Assembly (NCBI GenBank): GCA_963711725.1
Contig: CAVQFO010000020.1
Span: 124,001 to 188,000, forward strand
Direction of reading: 5' to 3'
DNA length: 64,000 nucleotides
Source of the DNA: CAVQFO01 sp963711725
GTDB taxonomy: Bacteria > Pseudomonadota > Gammaproteobacteria > Nitrococcales > Aquisalimonadaceae
Every line of letters begins with the position of its first letter. Position 1 is the stretch's first letter. Below are positions 29,536 through 38,638 of the stretch, one piece after another. The translations under genes were made by a program, and so were the position numbers. The notes under the pieces are model-generated. The model had not been told where the DNA came from. It saw only the letters and a list, made by a program, of their open reading frames with translations, and ran no database searches.

Positions 29536-30877
29536 TCTTTGGACCCCATTCGCCGCGAAGGCGCTGTTCCCGCTGCACGAACGACTCAAAGGACATGACA
29601 CGGTGCGCGTGCGTCGAGAGATGGAGGCCAGTCAATGGCTGGCGCCCGACGCCCTGCGCGCCTTGCAGCGGGATCGGCTGGGGCGTCTCCTGCGGCGGGC
29701 GGCCGGGAGCGTGCCCTATTACCGGGATCTGTTCGCGGACCTGGGGCTCCAACCCGACGACGTGGATTCTCCCGAGAAGCTCGGGCGCCTTCCCCTGTTG
29801 GACAAAGCGATCATCCGCGCCCAGGGCGAACGGATGAAAGCCGAGGACGCCGAAGGCCTGTCGCCCTTCAATACCGGCGGGTCCACGGGCGAGCCGCTGA
29901 CGTTCTGGCTGAGCCGCGAACGGGTGACCCATGACGTGGCTGCCAAATGGCGGGCCACCCGCTGGTGGGGCGTGGATATCGGTGATCCGGAGATCGTGCT
30001 GTGGGGTTCGCCCATCGAGCTGGGCACCCAGGATCGGATCAAGGCCGTAAGGGACCGGTTGCTGCGAAGCCGTCTTTTACCGGCCTTCGCCATGTCCGCG
30101 GAGCGCATGGACGAATTTCTAAGCATCATTCGCCGCACGCGGCCGAAAATGCTCTTCGGTTATCCTTCCGCCTTGGCGTTGCTGGCCACCCGGGCCGAGC
30201 AGCGTCGTCTCTCCCTGGCCGGATCGGGAATCCGCGTCGCCTTTGTCACCGGCGAGCGCTTGTACCCGGAGCAGAGCGAGATTATCACCCGGATCTTTGG
30301 GTGCCGAGTGGCCAATGGTTACGGCGGGCGGGACGCCGGCTTCATCGCTCATGAATGTCCGCAGGGCGGACTCCACCTCACCGCCGAAGACGTGGTCGTC
30401 GAGACGGTGGATGCGCTCGGAGCTCCCGTGCCGGCCGGTGAGCCCGGAGAAATCGTGATCACTCACATGGCGACCGGAGACGCTCCGTTCATCCGTTATC
30501 GGACTGGCGACGTCGGTGTCCTGGACGATCGGACGTGCGCCTGCGGGCGAACCTTGCCGCTTCTGCGGGAAGTGCAGGGGCGGTCCACCGATTTCGTAAT
30601 GGCCCGGGATGGAACCATGATGCACGGCCTCTCCTTGATCTATGTCCTGCGTGAGCAGCCGGGAGTGAAACAGTTCAAGATCGTTCAGGAAACCCCGGAT
30701 CACACGCGGGTCCTGGTTGTCCCCGGCGAGGCATGGACGCCATCGGTTCAGGACGCCGTGCGCACCGGGTTGCAACAGCGTCTGGGGTCGACCGTCAACG
30801 TCGACGTGCAGGTCATAGACGAGATTCCGCCGGAGAAATCCGGGAAATACCGATATGTCGTCAGCCATTGCGCCTGA
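29522..30877 (+). CDS. CapK/phenylacetate-CoA ligase-like adenylate-forming enzyme
   Basis: A 451-residue member of the CapK/PaaK-like adenylate-forming family found in capsule and EPS loci. Visible motifs are FNTGGSTGEPLTFW (P-loop, AMP binding), LFGYPSALALLA, ANGYGGRDAGFIAHECP and FIRYRTGDVGVLDDRTCACGRTLP, with the Cys pair usual in this group. PaaK activates carboxylic acids as CoA esters; in polysaccharide loci the substrate is unknown, with acylation of the glycan or an amino-acid activation being possible. GTG 29522 has AGGAGG six bases upstream. It overlaps the preceding glycosyltransferase by 14 bp. Confidence 0.88.
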   Translation: MPLRDLWTPFAAKALFPLHERLKGHDTVRVRREMEASQWLAPDALRALQRDRLGRLLRRAAGSVPYYRDLFADLGLQPDDVDSPEKLGRLPLLDKAIIRAQGERMKAEDAEGLSPFNTGGSTGEPLTFWLSRERVTHDVAAKWRATRWWGVDIGDPEIVLWGSPIELGTQDRIKAVRDRLLRSRLLPAFAMSAERMDEFLSIIRRTRPKMLFGYPSALALLATRAEQRRLSLAGSGIRVAFVTGERLYPEQSEIITRIFGCRVANGYGGRDAGFIAHECPQGGLHLTAEDVVVETVDALGAPVPAGEPGEIVITHMATGDAPFIRYRTGDVGVLDDRTCACGRTLPLLREVQGRSTDFVMARDGTMMHGLSLIYVLREQPGVKQFKIVQETPDHTRVLVVPGEAWTPSVQDAVRTGLQQRLGSTVNVDVQVIDEIPPEKSGKYRYVVSHCA

Positions 30878-30892
30878 GCCGGTAGAGCTGCC

Positions 30893-31819
30893 ATGAGCCG
30901 TCGCCTCTCCATTCTGATCTACCACCGCGTGCTGCCGGAGCCGGATCCCTTGGGGCTCGGCGGCCCGGAGTCCGCGCGCTTCGAGCGCACCATGCGCCTG
31001 GTGAGCCGGTTCTTTCGCGTGCTTCCTCTGTCCGAAGCCATCGACCGGCTGCGAAGGGATGCCCTTCCGCCCCGCGCGGCGTGTATCACCTTCGACGACG
31101 GTTACGCCGATAATGCCGAGGTCGCGCTGCCCGTTTTGAAACGGCTCGGATTGCCCGCGACGTTCTTCGTGGCAACAGCTTTCCTGGACGGCGGCCGCAT
31201 GTGGAACGACACGGTGATCGAGACTGTCCGCCGCTGGCCCCAGCCCGTGATCGAGATGCCGGAGCTGGACCTTCCCCGGCTCCCGGTCGCTACCGTTGAA
31301 GAAAAGCGAGCGGCGGTGCCCCGACTTCTGAACGCTCTGAAATATCTCCCTCACGAGGAACGCTTGGATCGCACGACGGCCTTTGCGGAAAGCTTGGGAG
31401 ATACGCTACCGGCCTTAATGATGAGGCGCGACCAAGTCCGCGAACTAGCGGATGCGGGGATGGAAATCGGCGGGCATACGCGCACGCATCCCATTCTCAC
31501 GTCTCTGGCAGATAAAGATGCGAGGGAGGAAATCGCCGGAGGCCGAGAGGAGCTCGAAGAAATCGTTGGTCGGTCCGTGAGGCTTTTCGCCTACCCGAAT
31601 GGAAAGCCCGGTACCGATTACACATCGGTTCACGCCCACATGGTCCGAGAGCTGGGGTTTCAGGGGGCGGTAACCACAGCCTGGGGCGCCGCCCGGACTG
31701 GGCTGTCGCCGTGGGAGTTGCCGCGCTTTACTCCCTGGGATCGCAATCCGTGGTTCTATCTTGCGCGCCTTGCCCGAGTCCGGTTCACCTTTGCGCCAAG
31801 GCAATTGGTCGAAGACTAA
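30893..31819 (+). CDS. Polysaccharide deacetylase family protein
   Basis: A 308-residue NodB-fold protein: ILIYHRVLPEPDPLG at the N-terminus, the Asp pair in ACITFDDGYADN, LPATFFVATAFLDGG, EIGGHTRTHPILTSL with the metal-binding His residues, and LFAYPNGKPGTDY. No signal peptide is visible. It resembles the exosortase-associated second deacetylase group more than secreted chitin deacetylases. Last gene of the plus-strand core operon; it faces the TPR gene at 31869 tail to tail. Confidence 0.9.
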   Translation: MSRRLSILIYHRVLPEPDPLGLGGPESARFERTMRLVSRFFRVLPLSEAIDRLRRDALPPRAACITFDDGYADNAEVALPVLKRLGLPATFFVATAFLDGGRMWNDTVIETVRRWPQPVIEMPELDLPRLPVATVEEKRAAVPRLLNALKYLPHEERLDRTTAFAESLGDTLPALMMRRDQVRELADAGMEIGGHTRTHPILTSLADKDAREEIAGGREELEEIVGRSVRLFAYPNGKPGTDYTSVHAHMVRELGFQGAVTTAWGAARTGLSPWELPRFTPWDRNPWFYLARLARVRFTFAPRQLVED

Positions 31820-31868
31820 ATTCTCGCTTGCCGCCTCGCGGCTTGTCGCGTCATGCCCACTCGACGGT

Positions 31869-32468
31869 TCATTGGCCTTTGCTCTTAGGCGGGTTCCACG
31901 CTCCTTTCGTCATCAGTTCATTCTTGAGGCCGGGCAGGGGGTGTCCCAGTGAATAAGCCTTTTGGGCCTCCTGGTTCGCCTCCTTAAGGCGGTTCAGCCT
32001 GACCAAGGCTAGGCCGAGGTTGTAGTGAGCGTCCGCTGAGTTCGGATTATGTTGTAGCGCTTTCTTGTATTCGTCTACCGCTTTGTCGAGCTTTCCCATG
32101 CGATGGAGGTAAACACCGTAGATGAGGTACGTCTCCGCGTATTGGGGATAGGTCTCTATGGCGTTATCAAACAAGGGCTCCGCGGCGGTCGAATGGCTCG
32201 GCCAGCGCAGTGCTATTTCCATGGCCAGTTTGAGCGCGTTGGGATCGTTCGGGAAATTGCGCAGCATGAATTTTGCGTCACCCATGGCGTACGCATACGC
32301 GCCGCGAGCCAGCTTTTGGTGGCCGGGCTTCAAGTGGTACTGCTCAACGTGCTTTAGTAACGTCGGTGGTGCGTTGTCGCCGTAATAGTCGTATCCGCGC
32401 GCCAAGGCGGCAGGGGAAAGAAGCAACGACACCACCATCAATGCGACCGAAAAAAGAGGTCTAGACAT
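31869..32468 (-). CDS. Exported TPR-repeat protein
   Basis: A 199-residue protein. It has a signal peptide (PLFSVALMVVSLLLSPAALA, cleavage near ALA-RG) and then at least three tetratricopeptide repeats, clearest at AETYLIYGVYLHRMGKLDKA and ADAHYNLGLALVRLNRLKEA. It is probably a periplasmic protein-protein interaction module; no specific partner can be named. An in-frame start at 32582 exists, but ATG 32468 begins the signal peptide exactly. It is convergent with the deacetylase, with about 50 bases between them. Confidence 0.75.
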   Translation of the reverse strand: MSRPLFSVALMVVSLLLSPAALARGYDYYGDNAPPTLLKHVEQYHLKPGHQKLARGAYAYAMGDAKFMLRNFPNDPNALKLAMEIALRWPSHSTAAEPLFDNAIETYPQYAETYLIYGVYLHRMGKLDKAVDEYKKALQHNPNSADAHYNLGLALVRLNRLKEANQEAQKAYSLGHPLPGLKNELMTKGAWNPPKSKGQ

Positions 32469-33013
32469 ACAATCCGCCCCGCACGTTGACCGCTCTCCGC
32501 GGCGACCATATGGACTTGTATTGTACCATCCCTTCCACTTGCCGGGCGCACACTCCGTAGTTGCACCCGCGTAATGCGGCACGAAGCGCGAGCGACATCG
32601 TCTTCGATATTCTGGCCCTGATAGAGACTACGACAGCCATTTCAGCGCGATGGAACCCGAGGAGTTTGGGGTGTCGGCACAGGTTGCTGAGTCTGCGCAC
32701 CATGGATAGGTAGACCTTGTCGATTCGAAGGTTGATGGGGCTCAATAGATTAAGTCATGAACGGTGTGTCGACGCGAGCGCCTGCGGGCAGCCGAGGCGT
32801 CGGGTTAGACGGTACACAGGTCATTGCATAATTTTCTTGGCCCCACTTATGAATGTGAGAAACGTTCAACGCGGAAAGGGTGCTTCGAAGATTTCAAAAT
32901 AGCCGTTTGGATACAGGCAGGGATGCGCCGCCGCGTACGTCCCAGACGCTGAGAGAGTGCGGCGGCGCATCGAAATCTCGCTATCAAACGAGCAGGTTTC
33001 TCGATGCGACGGG
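32469..33013. other. Intergenic region between two minus-strand genes
   Basis: About 545 bases without a gene I can support. A short minus-strand frame (to about 32745) has no recognised domain and poor start context. The stretch contains the GC-rich 13-bp inverted repeat listed separately and may include the TPR gene's promoter. Confidence 0.4.
32922..32971. repeat. 13-bp perfect inverted repeat with 24-base loop
   Basis: GATGCGCCGCCGC (32922-32934) is the exact reverse complement of GCGGCGGCGCATC (32959-32971). It lies about 45 bases downstream of the stop of the beta-propeller gene on the minus strand, so it could stop or stabilise that transcript, but no T-run follows. It could also mark an old insertion boundary. 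Confidence 0.6.
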
Positions 33014-34324
33014 CTAATAGACAATTATGTATTGGGAACCGTTTCCGGCGGTATCCACGGCCCGAACCCTTGCTGGTCCGCTTGGTACGTTCATATAGGT
33101 GTAGTCATACGTGGTCGCGCCCGTCGCGGGTACGGTGGTCAAGCCTTTCCATGTGTTCCCGCCGTCCTCGGACCGCTGAACGTCGTAATGGTCCACATCA
33201 TTCGGGTCGTCGGGGCTGGCCCCCCAGGACACGGTGAGGTTGCCAAGGTAAGAGGGAACAAAGGTCGTCGCCCCTCCACCTGGAATCGTGGGGGCCATGG
33301 TGTCGAGTACCACCGTGTGACGGAAACACCACGTGCGTAGCGAGTACCAGTAACTGGCCCCGTCCAGTACACCAGCGGTCGTGCAGAAGCCCGTGGATGG
33401 GTCGTACATTGCTGTGCCGTGGACACGACGACTCGGATAGTCAACGAGTGGGCTGCCGTCCGGCAGCGGCAGTTCCTCCCAGGTCCAATCAGAAAGATGA
33501 AGGATCCAGACCCGGGCGGAACCACCCGTCCCCCCCGCCAGATACACAATATTTTGCTCGGAATCGTACGCCATCTGGGCATTCGCCGTGGCAGGCGGCG
33601 GGTTGACGGTCGCCACTGGAGTCCATTGCCTGTTCGTCGGATCCAGGAGCCACACATCGTTGCCCGCGTAAAGCCCGCTAAAGAGCAGGAATTTGTGGAG
33701 AGAATTGATATAGAGGAACTGGTTCTGAATGGCTGTCCGGGCCGGGGGCACGTTATTCCACTGCTCTGAATACGTATGCGTGTTCAGATCGATGTAACGT
33801 ACGACTTTGATCGGCGTTCCCCAGTAGGAGCCGCCGACGATCACGATGAGATTGTGGTCCGGATCGGTTGCTGTGCCGGCTGCTGAAATGAAGGTGCGAT
33901 CTTCAATGCCCGCGAAATCGGAGTTCGTGATTTTGGTCCATGTGCGGCTCGGCATATGGAACGCGTAAGCACGCGGACCCGTCTTGGCGCTATCAAACAG
34001 CAGGTACTCCTGGTCTACGGGATCCCAGCTCCAGGAATGAAGGTCTCCGCCACGCGGTGGCGTTGCGGAGTAATCGCCGGGGTAGACAATTTCCCAAGCG
34101 TTTTGCGAAGGATAATAGCAGCGGACATCATTGTACGCCCACTGGGACGAATGCCCAGAAAAAAGGCAGTATCCACCATCGTAGTCATTCTTCTTCCAGT
34201 CCAGCCAGCCGCGCGTGACGCTGAGCCATCCCCCCATGTTGTGCCACTGGTTTTGTTCCTGAGCATGTCCCACCAACGGCAGGCACACGGTTATGCTGAG
34301 AATTAAATACGCGACTTGCTTCAT
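33014..34324 (-). CDS. Secreted beta-propeller (kelch-like) protein with FN3-like tail
   Basis: A 436-residue protein. A signal peptide (AYLILSITVCLPLVGHA) is followed by about 300 residues of propeller-like repeats with recurring GG, W and D positions (VIVGGSYWG, FLLFSGLYAGNDVWLLDP, VYLAGGTGGSARVWIL). A C-terminal fibronectin-III-like module (NLTVSWGASPDD ... DVQRSEDGGNTWKGLT) ends at VRAVDTAGNGSQ. ATG 34324 was chosen because it starts the signal peptide and has GGGGGCGGG upstream. Galactose-oxidase-like and kelch propellers bind or oxidise sugars, but I see no certain catalytic residues. It is probably an envelope or matrix glycan-binding protein. Confidence 0.7.
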   Translation of the reverse strand: MKQVAYLILSITVCLPLVGHAQEQNQWHNMGGWLSVTRGWLDWKKNDYDGGYCLFSGHSSQWAYNDVRCYYPSQNAWEIVYPGDYSATPPRGGDLHSWSWDPVDQEYLLFDSAKTGPRAYAFHMPSRTWTKITNSDFAGIEDRTFISAAGTATDPDHNLIVIVGGSYWGTPIKVVRYIDLNTHTYSEQWNNVPPARTAIQNQFLYINSLHKFLLFSGLYAGNDVWLLDPTNRQWTPVATVNPPPATANAQMAYDSEQNIVYLAGGTGGSARVWILHLSDWTWEELPLPDGSPLVDYPSRRVHGTAMYDPSTGFCTTAGVLDGASYWYSLRTWCFRHTVVLDTMAPTIPGGGATTFVPSYLGNLTVSWGASPDDPNDVDHYDVQRSEDGGNTWKGLTTVPATGATTYDYTYMNVPSGPARVRAVDTAGNGSQYIIVY

Positions 34325-34732
34325 TGTGCCCGCCCCCACTTGGCCTTCCTTGCAACACAGGTCAACAATTAACATGGCCGCTCCCGGAAGATTAAAATCG
34401 AAAATGCTCCATCGCATCGTTCTTCAATCATGATCTTGCGCGGCGAGATGAATTCGGTTAGCGAACTCCTTACGTTTGATCTCGTCTGTTTCGCGTCAAT
34501 TACTTCAAAACTAGTCGGCGTAGCGAAGTGGCACCACCTTCAAATGGGCGTGAGACGGTAGTGGATACCCTAGGTTTAAGCGAAATTGATTTGCTAGTTC
34601 CTTGTGCGTTGATTGGCGTGGCGAATGAAGAAGAAAAGTGTTATCGCAGTGCATATCACCGCGCTGGAGCAGGAGGGTGCGTGCCCCACTTGCATGGTGC
34701 TTGGGCTCTGCTTGTGCCCAATTTCCTAGCTT

Positions 34733-34761
34733 TGGACTTCCACGGGTGCGATGGAAGTCCA
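34733..34761. repeat. 10-bp perfect inverted repeat upstream of transposase scrap
   Basis: TGGACTTCCA and TGGAAGTCCA are exact reverse complements separated by nine bases. They lie 25 bases before the IS3-type OrfA start, where an insertion-sequence end or its translational control hairpin would be expected. Confidence 0.5.
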
Positions 34762-34786
34762 GGCATCATGTGCCGAAGGAGTGTCC

Positions 34787-34840
34787 ATGACCAAGCGAAG
34801 TAAGCTCAGTGCCGAGTTCAAGCGCGAAGCCGCTAGGACA
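34787..34840 (+). mobile_element. IS3-family transposase OrfA, N-terminal remnant
   Basis: ATG at 34787 preceded by GAAGGAG opens MTKRSKLSAEFKREAA, the characteristic beginning of IS3-group OrfA (helix-turn-helix) proteins. After about 18 codons the similarity ends and the sequence runs into unrelated DNA just before the pyruvyltransferase. No OrfB or second IS end is seen. This is a decayed or cut insertion sequence, marking a past rearrangement in the variable part of the locus. Confidence 0.65.
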
Positions 34841-34968
34841 TGCGGGCACTTGCAAGGTGCAGCCTTCAGGGCGCAAAGGCTGTATCCCAATCCAATTTGG
34901 AAAGCGGTGTTGCCTTGGATGAGGACAGGTATCATACGCGGAGACTTGGGGAACGAGGGATCCCGGAT

Positions 34969-35895
34969 ATGACGGTGGCTGAGGTGTTTCAGCAGATCAA
35001 GGGTGCGCGGGTGCTAATGCTCGACCCATCCGGAAATCACGGCGACCAGTTGATTTTTCACGGAGGGCGCAAGCTGGCCGAGGACGCAGGTCTCGATTAC
35101 GCAAGGGCGCGTTACGGTGAGGATTGGCGGGGCTTGGCGGCCAACGCGGACGCAGTTTACATTCAGGGTGGCGGCGGGTTCGTGCCGTTCTGGTCGGGCG
35201 CGCCAAGCCACCTGTTGGCGGAGCTGGCCGAGTTCTTCCAGGGGGCGGTAATTGTGGGACCGTCGACCTTCTGGCCTGAGGAAGATTACCTTACCCAATC
35301 AGTCCTCGGCCCTTTAAAGGAGGCCCGGTTCGCTGACACTCATATCTTCTGCCGTGAGCGTGTCTCGTACGACGCGGTCCGGGCCGTGTGCGCCAACCAT
35401 GCCGCCATTCACCTGGACCATGACACGGCCTTGGCACTATCGCGGCAGGATCTCCTGAAGCTCGGTGGCCTTGAAGGGGAAACCGGGCTGGAGCGTGGCT
35501 ACGATCTCTACGCCATCCGGGATGACTTGGAAAGTGCGGACATAGGCTCTTTCGGCATCGGGAAAATGCCGGTGGATCCCATCGGCTACTGCTACAATTT
35601 CCAGCGCTGGGTGAAGCTGCATGCCGGCGCCGAGCGAATAGTGACCAATAGGCTCCATTCCGCCATCACCGGCTCGATCCTGGGGGTGCCAACGCGGTTA
35701 CTCCCCAACAGTTATCACAAGGCCCGGGCCGTCTGGGAATATTCCCTCAAGGACCGGGGTGTGGAGTGGGCTGAGCAGGTTTCGCCGACTCTTGGCGACC
35801 GATTATCGGGCGTTCTTGGCCTCAGCGCATGGTGGCAACGGCATTTCCTGGTTCGCCGCGCTTTGGGGCGGATTCGATTCGGCGCGGGAGTTTGA
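34969..35895 (+). CDS. Polysaccharide pyruvyl transferase family protein
   Basis: A 308-residue protein of the CsaB/WcaK-type pyruvyltransferase fold: GNHGDQLIFHGG, YIQGGGGFVPFW, IVGPSTFWPEEDY, CRERVSYDAVR, VTNRLHSAITGSILGVPTRLLPNSYHK. The enzyme puts ketal-linked pyruvate from phosphoenolpyruvate on a sugar, adding negative charge. GAGGGA lies eight bases before ATG 34969. An open frame extends upstream through transposon debris to 34840 and should not be counted. The gene is convergent with the GT2 gene at 35911. Confidence 0.88.
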   Translation: MTVAEVFQQIKGARVLMLDPSGNHGDQLIFHGGRKLAEDAGLDYARARYGEDWRGLAANADAVYIQGGGGFVPFWSGAPSHLLAELAEFFQGAVIVGPSTFWPEEDYLTQSVLGPLKEARFADTHIFCRERVSYDAVRAVCANHAAIHLDHDTALALSRQDLLKLGGLEGETGLERGYDLYAIRDDLESADIGSFGIGKMPVDPIGYCYNFQRWVKLHAGAERIVTNRLHSAITGSILGVPTRLLPNSYHKARAVWEYSLKDRGVEWAEQVSPTLGDRLSGVLGLSAWWQRHFLVRRALGRIRFGAGV

Positions 35896-35910
35896 CCTCT
35901 CAAATATCCG

Positions 35911-36882
35911 TCATGGGCATTGCTTGTTAGTCCCCGACCGATAGGCGGCGACGTACCCCTTGGCAAATGCGAGTGATGTCAGAGCGTCGAATCGCTGCAG
36001 TAGCGCGCGTCTGGATAATCGACTCAGCCAGACCTTGGCTGCGGATTCAGCCAATTGCCGCCATATCCATCGTGGCGGCAATCTCCCATGGCTCCGCTTC
36101 TTAAGGCTACCTGCAGTGAATCCAATTCGGAACTTGCGGTCCAGGACCCAATCCGGTGAGCAGCGGTCGGCGGGGACATAATGAAGAATGCCTGCTCCGG
36201 CGACATACCGGCCCCGCAGTCCCGCCTCCATCAGTTGGACTTGCAGACGCATCTCCTCGCCCAGTCCGCCTCCCGATTCCGTTGCTGAAAGATCGTCGTA
36301 GCCCTGAGCCAGTGCCTCGCGCGGGATGGCATGGTTGCCACCGAGGAACGTTGCTTCGTCGATGTCGCGGTCTTCGGGACCCAACGTGAATCCAAAGGCC
36401 GACATGGGGAGATACGGAGTCAGCCAGTCGGGTGGCTCTACCTCATAGTCGGCGTAAACCGGTCCACCGTAAAAGGCTTTGCCTCCATAGTTCTGAAATG
36501 CCCGGGCATACGCGGTTAGGGCGCCGGGCTGTGGCCGCACATCGTCGTCCAGAAACAGAACGATGTCTCCCTCCGACTCGCGCACGCCCACATTGCGCGC
36601 GTTGGAAAGGCCCGGAGTCGGTTCGAATACGTAGTGAACGGGCAGCTTGTCGGAGAATCGCGTACATACCTGATCCGCACCGCACTGCGGCCCGTTCTCC
36701 ACCACCCAAATGCCGCGAAATAATGGCGGCCACTCACACACGGAAAGTGCGCGGAGCGTGCGCTCGAGCAGTTCCGGTCGCTTGTAGGTGGGCACCACGA
36801 TGCAGGCGGAGATAGGGCCGTCCGAGCCGTCGGAGGCGAGATCGTTGGCGTCGGTCCACGGTCGATTCGTATCCGTTTCCAT
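35911..36882 (-). CDS. Glycosyltransferase family 2
   Basis: A 323-residue GT2/GT-A enzyme: CIVVPTYKRPELLERTL at the N-terminus, PTPGLSNARNVGVRES, the DxD-type metal site VLFLDDDVRP, an acceptor region GGPVYADYEVEPPDWL and LGGNHAIPREAL, and the E-rich GGGLGEEMRLQVQLMEAG. No transmembrane helices. It is downstream of the flippase gene on the minus strand, so the two are probably co-transcribed. Confidence 0.88.
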   Translation of the reverse strand: METDTNRPWTDANDLASDGSDGPISACIVVPTYKRPELLERTLRALSVCEWPPLFRGIWVVENGPQCGADQVCTRFSDKLPVHYVFEPTPGLSNARNVGVRESEGDIVLFLDDDVRPQPGALTAYARAFQNYGGKAFYGGPVYADYEVEPPDWLTPYLPMSAFGFTLGPEDRDIDEATFLGGNHAIPREALAQGYDDLSATESGGGLGEEMRLQVQLMEAGLRGRYVAGAGILHYVPADRCSPDWVLDRKFRIGFTAGSLKKRSHGRLPPRWIWRQLAESAAKVWLSRLSRRALLQRFDALTSLAFAKGYVAAYRSGTNKQCP

Positions 36883-36930
36883 GTTTGCTATTCGCTTATT
36901 CCGTCCTTGAGGGGCGGCCGAGTCTGCAGG

Positions 36931-38394
36931 TTACGCCGCGATCTGGCGACGGAGCACCGTCTTGATGATATAGGTCTCCGCCCCTTCCGGCCGGCCCGAG
37001 ATCCGCCATAGGCCCAAAACGGATACACCGTAAATCAGCACGCCGGCCCCCATCAATATCAGGAGGGCCAGCGCCGAAGGCAGGGCGGCAATTTGCGCGC
37101 GGAGGAATAATACGCCAGCGGCCATTAGCGCGGCTGCAAGACCAGGGCGCCACAGCGCGTCCAAGAGGCTCAATAGGCGGACGTTGAACCTGCGACAGAT
37201 CAATGTCGTGGAGGTGATGGCGGAGAGCACCGATGCGAGGGCATGGGCCCAGGCCCCCCCGATCAAGCCGTAGCGGGCGACTGCAAACCAGACCGCGGGT
37301 ATCAGAATGACCGCGCGGCCCACCGCGAATATCGTTGTGATTTGGGGGCTGCCCGCGGCGATGAACAGCGTCCCGTTGTTGGAGGTAAGGGACCGGCTTA
37401 ACCCAAACAGAGCCATGACCTGCATGATTGGCGCCGCGGCCAGCCATTTCTCGCCCAGGACTACCACCGTAATGTCGTGTGCCAACAGCGCGATGCCCAC
37501 TGCCGATGGTACCGATATGACGGCGATTGCAGCGAATACGCGAACGAAGTAGTGCCGAAGCTGCGCCGTGTCATCGGCGATCTTCGAATACCCTGGAAGC
37601 AGAACGCGGTTGATTGGTGCAACCATTTCCGTCAACGGAAGATTTGAAATCTCGTAGGCCAGTGTGTAGACGCCTAGCGGCCCAGCCCCCATCACGCGAC
37701 CCACGATCAGGTCATCGCCACGATTGTTAACGTAGACAGCGATATTGTTGACGAACATCCATTTCGAAAATCGGATCAAATCCCTTGCTCCAGACAACGA
37801 TAATCGAGGCCGGAAGCTGTGCATCGCGTAGCTCAGGACGACTTCCATGATTCTCCCGGCGACGATGCCCGCGACGAGAGACCAATAGCTGTGCGTGGCG
37901 AAAGCCAGGCCGACAGTCACCGTGAAACTGGCGACCTTGCGACCCACCATATAGGCGAAGTCCCGGCCCATCTGCAGTTCCTTGCGAAGGCCGATGATCC
38001 CGATGTTTGAGAATCCGCCGATCAGTACACCCAGGGCCAACACCAGCATTACCGCGCCCAGGCGGGGTTCCGAGAAAAAAGTGGCAACGGGAGTGGCTGT
38101 GGTCGCAATGACCGCAGCGCTGAGGACAGAGTAGCCCAGTTGCAGCGTCCAGGCCGTGTCGTAATGCCGGCGCTCCGCCTTCTGGTTTTGGATCAGTGCA
38201 AAGTCGAAACCAAAGCTCCCCAGCACTTCGACGATCGCTATAAGGGAAGTCGCAAGCGCGATCAAGCCGAAATCTTTGGGTAACAGCAGCCGAGCCAGGA
38301 TGATGGTGCTTACGAACCCGATGGAACGGACCGTCAGCCGCAGCAGCATCGTCCAGCCCGCTCCCTTGGCCAGGGTCGTTCCAAAATTAGTCAC
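36931..38394 (-). CDS. Oligosaccharide flippase (MOP superfamily, Wzx/WzxC-like)
   Basis: A 487-residue membrane protein with about 12-14 hydrophobic helices spread over its whole length. The N-terminal region contains GAGWTMLLRLTVRSIGFVST, ILARLLLPKDFGLIALA and GFDFALIQN. This is the pattern of lipid-linked oligosaccharide flippases of the polysaccharide transport family. It should turn the undecaprenyl-linked repeat unit to the periplasm for the Wzy-like ligase (46282). GTG start with GGGAGA just upstream. Divergent from the propeller gene at 38639. Confidence 0.92.
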   Translation of the reverse strand: MTNFGTTLAKGAGWTMLLRLTVRSIGFVSTIILARLLLPKDFGLIALATSLIAIVEVLGSFGFDFALIQNQKAERRHYDTAWTLQLGYSVLSAAVIATTATPVATFFSEPRLGAVMLVLALGVLIGGFSNIGIIGLRKELQMGRDFAYMVGRKVASFTVTVGLAFATHSYWSLVAGIVAGRIMEVVLSYAMHSFRPRLSLSGARDLIRFSKWMFVNNIAVYVNNRGDDLIVGRVMGAGPLGVYTLAYEISNLPLTEMVAPINRVLLPGYSKIADDTAQLRHYFVRVFAAIAVISVPSAVGIALLAHDITVVVLGEKWLAAAPIMQVMALFGLSRSLTSNNGTLFIAAGSPQITTIFAVGRAVILIPAVWFAVARYGLIGGAWAHALASVLSAITSTTLICRRFNVRLLSLLDALWRPGLAAALMAAGVLFLRAQIAALPSALALLILMGAGVLIYGVSVLGLWRISGRPEGAETYIIKTVLRRQIAA

Positions 38395-38638
38395 GTGCTC
38401 TCCCTTCGTAGGCCGGCTTCAAGCAGAATATCAGCCATCCTCCCTGCGCGAACCCATGGCGGGGTGTCCGGCGAGTGTGGGCGTCGGCACATGATTCTAC
38501 GCTTGCTTTTCCTTTGGAGTATGACTACGTCGGAAATGGTCTGGCGAGCACGACTCAGCCGAGGCTTTTTCTCAGTGGGCAACTGTCAACACGCTGTGCG
38601 GTGCTATCCTCAATACACGACTAGAATGGAATCTGCAA

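Larger units (their letters stand above)
34325..34968. other. Intergenic region with transposon debris
   Basis: About 640 bases separating the beta-propeller gene from the pyruvyltransferase. Besides the IS3 scrap and a 10-bp palindrome (separate entries) I see no gene. Part of it is less GC-rich than the core operon, consistent with acquired DNA. Confidence 0.5.

Noticed and set aside
32461..32745. 94-codon minus-strand frame upstream of the TPR gene
   Set aside because: It overlaps the TPR gene start in a different frame, lacks a ribosome-binding site and shows no domain.
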